Source: Aequorivita sp.
GTDB lineage: Bacteria > Bacteroidota > Bacteroidia > Flavobacteriales > Flavobacteriaceae
Assembly (NCBI GenBank): GCA_020435865.1
Contig: JAGQYZ010000154.1
Location: 1 to 10,938 of the forward strand
Direction: 5' to 3'
DNA: 10,938 bases
Shown here: positions 1-5,759 of the stretch, one piece after another
Layout: each line of letters begins with the position of its first letter
Position numbering within the stretch: the first letter of the stretch is position 1
The notes under the pieces: model-generated
The model's input: the letters and a program-made list of their open reading frames with translations, nothing else
What the model was told of the DNA's origin: nothing
Databases searched by the model: none
Translations under genes and position numbers: made by a program

Positions 1-489
1 CATTGTTTTAATACCATAAAAAATGAATATCCAGGTCTTGGTGGCACTTATGAAATAATGCACCACACACAATTCCTAAAATCCTTACTGGAAGAAGGCA
101 GGTTGAAAGTTGAGGGTGGAAAATTCAAAGGAAAAAAAATCACATTCCACGATCCGTGTTATTTGGGAAGGGCCAATGAAGAGTATGAAGCCCCTAGAAG
201 CCTTCTTGAAAAACTGGAAGTGGAACTGGTAGAGATGAAGCGTAACAAAAAACATGGCATGTGCTGTGGCGCTGGTGGAGCACAGATGTTTAAAGAACCC
301 GAAGCTGGAGACACAGACGTAAACGTTGCTCGAACCGAACAAGCGTTGGAAACTTCATCAAAAATAATTGCAACGGGTTGCCCGTTTTGTATGGTAATGA
401 TGACCGATGGCGTAAAAGCCAAAAACGCCGAAGAAAATATGCAAGTAATGGACGTTGCAGAAATGATTGCAAATGCAGAAGATTTATAA
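1..489 (+). CDS. (Fe-S)-binding CCG-domain oxidoreductase subunit, 3' part only
   Basis: This is the C-terminal 162 residues of an iron-sulfur protein of the CCG (cysteine-rich, HdrB/GlpC/LutA-like) family. The frame is open to the left window edge, so the start is missing; the ATG at 58 is internal. The fragment begins within what looks like the CPxC end of a first CCG repeat (Cys2), then shows a complete second repeat: DPC (Cys53), CCG (Cys87-88, followed by AGGAQMF) and CPFC (Cys127 and Cys130). In this family such cysteines bind a [4Fe-4S]-type cluster and pass electrons between a dehydrogenase or ferredoxin and quinone or thiol partners. The partner here is unknown. The stop is 3 nt before the next gene, so the two are almost certainly co-transcribed and possibly translationally coupled. 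The family call is firm, the physiological substrate is not. Confidence 0.9.
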   Translation, partial: HCFNTIKNEYPGLGGTYEIMHHTQFLKSLLEEGRLKVEGGKFKGKKITFHDPCYLGRANEEYEAPRSLLEKLEVELVEMKRNKKHGMCCGAGGAQMFKEPEAGDTDVNVARTEQALETSSKIIATGCPFCMVMMTDGVKAKNAEENMQVMDVAEMIANAEDL

Positions 490-492
490 AAA

Positions 493-978
493 ATGTTGAC
501 AGATTTTAAAAACCTACCTGATGATTCCAGAGTATGGATATATCAGGCCAATAGAAAATTAAGCGACGATGAAGTTGCCGAAATTACCAAATTATCAGAA
601 GATTTCTTGACCAAATGGACTGCCCACGGTGCTGAGCTTGAAGCGGGACTGGAAATAAAATACAATCGTTTTATTGTTTTAGGATTAAATCAGGCAAATG
701 CTTCAGCTTCTGGTTGTAGTATTGATGCTTCAGTACATTTCATTCAATCACTTCAAGAAAGATTTGATGTGGATTTACTTGATAAGATGAACGTGACGTT
801 CTATTCAGGTGAATATATTGCTTATAAACCTTTGGCTGATTTCAGAAAAATGGCAAAGGACAAATCGGTTTCAAAAAACACAATAGTCTTCAACAATCTT
901 GTTAATACAAAAGCAGAATATCTTGAAAACTGGGAAGTTCCTGCCATGGAAAGTTGGCACAATCGTTTTTTATCGTAA
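493..978 (+). CDS. Conserved Bacteroidota protein of unknown function (often labelled 'ABC transporter ATPase')
   Basis: A 161-residue soluble protein with no signal peptide or membrane segment. From memory, its homologues in Flavobacteriaceae are commonly named 'ABC transporter ATPase', but I see no Walker A (GxxGxGKS/T), no LSGGQ signature and no Walker B, so the name is not supported by the sequence. Visible features are an acidic, helical-looking N-terminal half, a single cysteine (Cys75) in the segment SASGCSIDASVHF, a strand-like segment NRFIVLGL just before it, and a C-terminal SWHNRFLS. The ATG lies 3 nt after the stop of the CCG Fe-S gene, and the next gene starts 16 nt downstream. 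The coupling suggests a job linked to the Fe-S protein. Function is unknown; the gene itself is very probably real because its frame is intact and it fits the operon exactly. Confidence 0.85.
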   Translation: MLTDFKNLPDDSRVWIYQANRKLSDDEVAEITKLSEDFLTKWTAHGAELEAGLEIKYNRFIVLGLNQANASASGCSIDASVHFIQSLQERFDVDLLDKMNVTFYSGEYIAYKPLADFRKMAKDKSVSKNTIVFNNLVNTKAEYLENWEVPAMESWHNRFLS

Positions 979-994
979 TTCTGTTTCCGTTGCT

Positions 995-3913
995 ATGAAG
1001 AAATTTTTGTTCGCTGGTATTTTACTTTTTTTGTTTTTCCCGCTAATCGCGCAGGAAAATAATCCATTGATTGTTAAAAACGATTTCCAAAACCAAAAAA
1101 AATGGGTTGATAGCATTTATGATACCATGACTTTGGAAGAAAAAATGGGCCAACTCTTTATGGCTGATATTTTCAGTAGCGATCCAAAGGAAAAGACGGA
1201 TAAAATTAAAGATCTTATAACAAACTACCATATTGGAGGAGTAATCTTTTCCAAAGGCGGCCCTGTGCGACAAGCTAAGTTGAACAACGAGTTTCAGTCA
1301 CTTGCAAAAGTTCCTTTAATGATAGGGATGGACGCAGAATGGGGCTTGGCCATGCGTTTAGACTCTACGTATGCTTTTCCGTGGAATATGACTTTAGGAG
1401 CAATTACCGATAATAAAATAGTTGAAAAAATAGGTCGTCGAATTGGCGAACAAGCCAAACGTTTGGGTGTTCAAATAAATTTTGCTCCGGTTGTTGATAT
1501 AAATACAAACCCCAAAAACCCTATAATAGGCAATCGTTCATTTGGTGAAGACCGAGACAATGTTACTGAAAAAGCACTGGCTTTTATGAAAGGAATGCAA
1601 AGCGCAGGTGTCATGGGCAGCGCAAAACATTTTCCGGGGCACGGAGATACGGAGACCGACAGTCACAAAACCTTACCAACGGTTGATTTTTCTAGAGAAC
1701 GGCTGGATACATTAGAATTGTATCCGTATAAAAAACTGATTAGCCAAGGCTTGAATAGTGTGATGGTTGCACATTTAAATGTCCCTGCTTTAGAACCGCA
1801 AATGAACTATCCATCGTCACTTTCATCAAAAGTAGTCACCAATCTTTTGAAGAAGGAATTGGGTTTCAACGGACTTATTTTTACCGATGCACTGAATATG
1901 AAAGGTGCTTCAGACTATAAAAACCCAGGTGAAATTGAACTTGCGGCGTTCTTGGCTGGAAATGATGTGCTTTTGATTTCCGAAGATGTTCCTAAAGCAA
2001 TGGAATTTCTTATAAATTCATACAATGAAGAGGTAATTACCGAAAAACGATTGGCATATTCTGTCAAAAAAATTCTGTATGCAAAATACAAAGTCGGGTT
2101 AAACCATTACAAGCCTGTGAAATTGGCTTATTTGGTTGAAGATTTAAATTCGGTGAACGATAATGCCCTTTATGAAGAAGCAATGGACAATGCACTAACC
2201 GTATTGAAAAACGACCGAGCAATCCTTCCCATAAAAGACCTTCAAAAGAAAAAGATTGCCTACGTAAATTTTGGCGATGATTCTGGGGAAGCGTTTTTGA
2301 ATGAGCTGAAAAAGTATGGCAATGTAGATTGGGTAAAAGCAACAAGCCTTGACGATTATGTTCAGAAATTAAAGAAATATAATTACGTAATCATTGGTTT
2401 TCACAAGAGCAACGACACACCTTGGAAAAAATTTGAATTTACTGAAAATGAACTTGTCTGGCTGTATGAAATAGCACGAACAAATACTGTTATTCTGGAT
2501 GTTTTTGCAAGGCCTTATGCCATGCTGGATTTGAAAAGTACTGCAAATTTTGAAGGCGTTATTATGTCCTATCAAAATAGTGAAATTTCACAGCAACTTT
2601 CTGCCCAACTAATTTTTGGAGCACGCGAGGCAAAAGGTAAGTTGCCTGTCTCCTTGGGTGAAGATTTTCCATTAAACACTTTTTTACAAACAAAATCCTT
2701 ACGAAGACTGCAATATGGAACGCCCGAAAGTGTGGGCGTAAATAGCTACAAACTTAAAAAAATAGATTCCCTTGCAAATTTGGGAATACGTGAAGGAATG
2801 TATCCCGGTGCACAAATATTGGTAGCTCGAAAAGGAAAGATTATTTATCAGAAAAATTTCGGATACCACGAGTATGATAAAAAATTGGAAGTGCGAGACA
2901 CTAATGTTTATGACCTTGCTTCTATGACAAAAATATTAGCCACTTTGCCAATCGTTATGCAATTGGTGGACAAAAAAGAATTAAGTCTGAACACAAAACT
3001 ATCCGAGATGCTTCCAGAGTATAAAAATTCGAATAAAGCAGACGTAACCTTAAAACAAATGCTTTCGCATTACGCACGTTTTAAGGCTTGGATTCCTTTT
3101 TACAGACATACATATAACACTGAAAAAACAGGTGTTTCTTCAAAGTATTATTCTAACGTTCCAGGTAAAGATTTTAATGTAGAAGTTGCTAAGGACCTCT
3201 ATATGCGAAGGGATTATATTGATACAATCTACAAAGACATTCGTGAAAGTGATTTAAACCCAAGACTGGAATATAAATACAGTGACTTGCCGTATTATAT
3301 TTTGAAGCAGTATTTAGAACGGAAATTTGGAAAACCTTTGGAAATTATCGTTCAGGAAAATCTATATGAGTCATTGGGAGCCAATTACACGATGTATCAT
3401 CCGTTAGAAAAATTTTCAAAAGATAATATTCCACCCACGGAACAAGACGATATTTTCAGAAAGCAGAAAGTTCAAGGTTATGTGAACGACCAAGGGGCAG
3501 CAATGCTCGGTGGCGTGAGCGGCCATGCTGGGTTGTTTAGCAATAGTAATGATGTTGCCAAAATAATGCAGATGTATCTTTGGAAAGGTTTTTATGGGGG
3601 CAAACGTTATTTTAATCCCGATATATTAGATCTTTTCAACACTTGTTATTACTGTGATAAAAACGTAAGGCGTGGCGTTGGTTTTGATAAACCCCAATTA
3701 GGAACTTCAGGACCAACCTGTGGTTGTGTTTCCATGACCAGTTTTGGTCATAGTGGCTTCACGGGCACTTTTGGTTGGGCAGACCCAGAAGAGGAAATTG
3801 TTTATGTATTTTTATCAAACAGAACTTTTCCAGATCCGGAAAACAGAAAGCTGATAAAGAGTGATTTGCGAAGTAAGATCCAAGAAGCAATTTACGAGGC
3901 AATTGATTATTAA
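995..3913 (+). CDS. Exported GH3 beta-N-acetylhexosaminidase (NagZ-like) fused to a serine beta-lactamase-family domain
   Basis: A 972-residue two-enzyme fusion. Residues 1-19 are a signal peptide (MKKFLF..., hydrophobic core, likely cleavage at IA-QE), so it acts in the periplasm or cell surface; no lipobox Cys is present. Residues about 35-390 are a GH3 barrel with the NagZ signature KHFPGHGDTETDSH (211-224, the Asp/His acid-base motif) and the nucleophile Asp298 in TDALNM. Residues about 395-590 resemble a GH3 C-terminal domain. Residues about 595-972 are a class C beta-lactamase/esterase-like domain with SMTK (Ser643, Lys646), a YSD tyrosine motif (Tyr762) and HSG (His919) in place of KTG. 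Expected role: removing GlcNAc from peptidoglycan fragments, plus peptide or ester hydrolysis by the second domain. I chose the ATG at 995 because it opens the signal peptide; the frame extends upstream to 899, but that part overlaps the previous gene. Confidence 0.93.
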   Translation: MKKFLFAGILLFLFFPLIAQENNPLIVKNDFQNQKKWVDSIYDTMTLEEKMGQLFMADIFSSDPKEKTDKIKDLITNYHIGGVIFSKGGPVRQAKLNNEFQSLAKVPLMIGMDAEWGLAMRLDSTYAFPWNMTLGAITDNKIVEKIGRRIGEQAKRLGVQINFAPVVDINTNPKNPIIGNRSFGEDRDNVTEKALAFMKGMQSAGVMGSAKHFPGHGDTETDSHKTLPTVDFSRERLDTLELYPYKKLISQGLNSVMVAHLNVPALEPQMNYPSSLSSKVVTNLLKKELGFNGLIFTDALNMKGASDYKNPGEIELAAFLAGNDVLLISEDVPKAMEFLINSYNEEVITEKRLAYSVKKILYAKYKVGLNHYKPVKLAYLVEDLNSVNDNALYEEAMDNALTVLKNDRAILPIKDLQKKKIAYVNFGDDSGEAFLNELKKYGNVDWVKATSLDDYVQKLKKYNYVIIGFHKSNDTPWKKFEFTENELVWLYEIARTNTVILDVFARPYAMLDLKSTANFEGVIMSYQNSEISQQLSAQLIFGAREAKGKLPVSLGEDFPLNTFLQTKSLRRLQYGTPESVGVNSYKLKKIDSLANLGIREGMYPGAQILVARKGKIIYQKNFGYHEYDKKLEVRDTNVYDLASMTKILATLPIVMQLVDKKELSLNTKLSEMLPEYKNSNKADVTLKQMLSHYARFKAWIPFYRHTYNTEKTGVSSKYYSNVPGKDFNVEVAKDLYMRRDYIDTIYKDIRESDLNPRLEYKYSDLPYYILKQYLERKFGKPLEIIVQENLYESLGANYTMYHPLEKFSKDNIPPTEQDDIFRKQKVQGYVNDQGAAMLGGVSGHAGLFSNSNDVAKIMQMYLWKGFYGGKRYFNPDILDLFNTCYYCDKNVRRGVGFDKPQLGTSGPTCGCVSMTSFGHSGFTGTFGWADPEEEIVYVFLSNRTFPDPENRKLIKSDLRSKIQEAIYEAIDY

Positions 3914-3963
3914 ATTTAAGGGTATTTCGGAATACTTCAAACTTTGAACTTGAAACCAAAAAA

Positions 3964-5106
3964 ATGAAAATAGCAATAGTATGTTACCCAACCTTTGGGG
4001 GTAGTGGAGTAGTGGCTACAGAATTAGGCTTGGCACTTGCCGAGCACGGCCACGAAGTACATTTCATTACGTATAAACAACCCGTTCGGTTGGAATTGCT
4101 TTCAAAAAACATTCACTTTCACGAAGTTTCTGTTCCAGATTACCCGTTGTTTCACTATCAGCCATATGAACTTGCGCTTTCCAGTAAGTTGGTAGACATG
4201 GTGAAACTCCATAAAATTGAAGTATTGCATGTGCATTATGCCATTCCCCATGCTTATGCGGGATATATGGCAAAAAAAATGCTGGAAGAAGAAAACATTT
4301 ATATTCCAATGGTTACCACACTACACGGAACAGATATCACGCTGGTAGGAAGTCATCCTTTTTATAAGACAGCAGTTACTTTTAGCATTAATAATAGTGA
4401 TGTTGTAACTTCAGTTTCGCAAAGCTTAAAGGATGACACACTTCAACTTTTTGATATTAAAAAAGAAATCCATGTAGTTCCCAATTTTATTGATATTCCA
4501 AAAAAAATCAACCCTTATACCGATTGTGAACGCGATATGATGGCGGAAAGGAATGAACGCATTGTAACCCATGTGAGCAACCTTCGTAAGGTAAAACGCG
4601 TACTAGATGTTATTGAGGTTTTTGACCGTATTCAGAAAAAAACTCCTTCAAAATTAATTATCGTAGGAGAAGGCCCAGAACGCGAAGCCTGTGAACTTTT
4701 ATGCACTAAAAAAGGAATTGAAGAAAAAGTTCTATTTGTAGGTAATAGCAATGAAGTTGATAAAATTCTTTGTTTCTCAGATCTTTTTATTCTTCCATCT
4801 GAAAAGGAGAGCTTTGGACTTGCAGCTTTAGAGGCTATGGCGTGTGGTGTTCCAGTAATATCAAGCAATACAGGAGGTTTGCCAGAAGTTAATATACAAG
4901 GCGTAAGTGGTTTTCTGAGCGATGTGGGCAATGTCGAGGAAATGGCAGAAAATGCTTTGAAAATTTTGGATACCGATGCATCTTTAAATAATTTCAAGAA
5001 ACAAGCAGTAGAAGCGGCATTAGTATATGACACAAAGAAAATTGTACCAATGTATGAACAGTTGTATGCAAAAGCAATTACTGAAAAAACCAATGCCCCA
5101 AACTAA
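3964..5106 (+). CDS. bshA: N-acetyl-alpha-D-glucosaminyl L-malate synthase BshA (bacillithiol biosynthesis)
   Basis: A 380-residue GT4-family, GT-B fold glycosyltransferase that joins UDP-GlcNAc to L-malate, the first step of bacillithiol synthesis in the cytoplasm. Recognisable BshA landmarks are the N-terminal MKIAIVCYPTFGGSGVVATE (Gly12-Gly15 loop), HVHYAIPHA (about 89-97), HGTD (121-124) and the GT4 E-x7-E motif at Glu282-Glu290 (ESFGLAALE) followed by MACGVPVI. The length matches the family (about 375-380). The start is preceded by an A-rich leader without Shine-Dalgarno, usual for this phylum. It lies 50 nt after the GH3 fusion gene and is probably read from the same transcript. The bshB deacetylase and bshC ligase are not in this window. 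The final codons overlap a hairpin that seems to serve the convergent gene. Confidence 0.95.
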   Translation: MKIAIVCYPTFGGSGVVATELGLALAEHGHEVHFITYKQPVRLELLSKNIHFHEVSVPDYPLFHYQPYELALSSKLVDMVKLHKIEVLHVHYAIPHAYAGYMAKKMLEEENIYIPMVTTLHGTDITLVGSHPFYKTAVTFSINNSDVVTSVSQSLKDDTLQLFDIKKEIHVVPNFIDIPKKINPYTDCERDMMAERNERIVTHVSNLRKVKRVLDVIEVFDRIQKKTPSKLIIVGEGPEREACELLCTKKGIEEKVLFVGNSNEVDKILCFSDLFILPSEKESFGLAALEAMACGVPVISSNTGGLPEVNIQGVSGFLSDVGNVEEMAENALKILDTDASLNNFKKQAVEAALVYDTKKIVPMYEQLYAKAITEKTNAPN

Positions 5107-5117
5107 ATGAGGCATTG
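5084..5117 (-). terminator. Probable intrinsic terminator of the beta-barrel gene, overlapping the 3' end of bshA
   Basis: CAATGCC at 5091-5097 pairs perfectly with GGCATTG at 5111-5117 across a 13-nt loop. Read on the minus strand, the stem is followed by G and then six T (5089-5084), the layout of a rho-independent terminator just past the stop of the minus-strand gene ending at 5127. Read on the plus strand, the stem is followed by AT-rich sequence without a T-run, so it should not serve bshA well. The stem includes the last codons of bshA, and the stop codon of bshA lies in the loop. Confidence 0.6.
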
Positions 5118-5126
5118 ATTAAGGAA

Positions 5127-5627
5127 TTAAAATTTATAGTGCGCACTTAAACCTACGTCAAAACTCACATCATCTCTGTATCCTAAATTTGCTTGTGGTC
5201 GGAAATCAAAGGAAACAAGCAGCGGGAAATCAAAATTGTACTCTATCCCAACATCGCCTGTTAAAAAACCAAAACCATCTGTTTGTTTGTAAACATCATA
5301 ATCAGGTCCACCATATTTATACCTGTCATACGTTACTATACCAGCACCGACACCAGGACCCGCATACCAATTTAGACCACCATCAATATTCCAAACCCAC
5401 TGGTAGATTCCAGTAAGTTTTACAGCGTCCCATTCACGTTTGCTATGAAAAGCCAAGCCAAGTTCCAAGCGGTTATTATCGCCAATAGCACGTTGATAAT
5501 TTACTTCTGGACCAAAGCCATCACTTTCGCTAAGACGAATACCAATGGCATTCTTTGAAATTTCTTGGGCATTTGTTTGTATACCTAAACCGATAATAGT
5601 CAAAATTAATAAAACTGATTTTTTCAT
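5127..5627 (-). CDS. Small outer-membrane beta-barrel protein, function unknown
   Basis: A 166-residue exported protein. It starts with a typical signal peptide (MKKSVLLILTIIGLGIQTNA, cleavage near NA-QE). The mature part has alternating polar/aromatic strands separated by Gly/Asp/Asn-rich turns (for example NRLELGLAFH, LNWYAGPGVGAG, GDVGIEYNF, LLVSFDFRPQ) and ends in HYKF, a terminal aromatic residue typical of outer-membrane barrels. About eight strands are plausible, as in OmpA/OmpX/opacity-type porin-like folds. I chose the ATG at 5625-5627 because it opens the signal peptide and has AAAGGA 6 nt upstream; the frame continues to 5681, but that would put 18 residues before the signal. It is divergent from the FAD/Fe-S dehydrogenase and convergent with bshA (20 nt between stops). 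No specific substrate can be inferred. Confidence 0.85.
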   Translation of the reverse strand: MKKSVLLILTIIGLGIQTNAQEISKNAIGIRLSESDGFGPEVNYQRAIGDNNRLELGLAFHSKREWDAVKLTGIYQWVWNIDGGLNWYAGPGVGAGIVTYDRYKYGGPDYDVYKQTDGFGFLTGDVGIEYNFDFPLLVSFDFRPQANLGYRDDVSFDVGLSAHYKF

Positions 5628-5653
5628 AAATTTCCTTTTAGTTATTAACGTTG

Positions 5654-5681
5654 TAAAAATATATTTAATATAGTGAGACAA
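5654..5681 (-). promoter_or_regulatory. Candidate Bacteroidota-type promoter of the beta-barrel gene
   Basis: On the minus strand, TTG (5679-5681) is followed after 17 nt by TATTTTTA (5654-5661). This fits the Flavobacteriaceae pattern TTG-N17-23-TAnnTTTG except for the last base. It lies about 27 nt before the ATG, leaving a short leader that contains the AAAGGA ribosome-binding site. The region is very AT-rich, so chance matches are possible. Confidence 0.4.
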
Positions 5682-5740
5682 TAGTTAATGGGAAGCTAAT
5701 CCACATCCTAAAATTTACAAAGTTTTGTTAAGGATTTTTC

Positions 5741-5748
5741 TACATTTA
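5741..5748 (+). promoter_or_regulatory. Weak candidate -7 element before the FAD/Fe-S dehydrogenase gene
   Basis: TACATTTA matches TAnnTTTG at all but the last base and lies 11 nt before the ATG at 5760. No good TTG sits 17-23 nt upstream; the nearest TTG (5725-5727) is only 13 nt away. The rest of the 132-nt divergent spacer (5628-5759) holds no gene or repeat that I can see. Confidence 0.25.
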
Positions 5749-5759
5749 CAGTTCCAGCT

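Noticed and set aside
899..994. Upstream extension of the GH3 fusion gene (32 extra codons)
   Set aside because: It overlaps the end of the 161-residue gene, and the ATG at 995 begins a textbook signal peptide.
3922..3935. Hairpin GTATT-TCGG-AATAC between the GH3 fusion and bshA, as a possible terminator
   Set aside because: The stem is only 5 bp of mostly A/T and has no T-run after it; I do not think it ends transcription.
3939..3946. AAACTTTG as a -7 element for a separate bshA promoter
   Set aside because: The first base does not match, and no TTG lies at 17-23 nt upstream; the nearest is 33 nt away.
4632..5093. 153-codon open frame on the minus strand inside bshA
   Set aside because: It is antisense to a clear BshA coding frame, resembles no known family, and its translation is rich in Ser/Phe/Pro as expected for a shadow frame.
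5628..5681. N-terminal extension of the beta-barrel gene (18 extra codons)
   Set aside because: It would bury the signal peptide inside the protein and overlap the candidate promoter; the ATG at 5627 has an AAAGGA site upstream.
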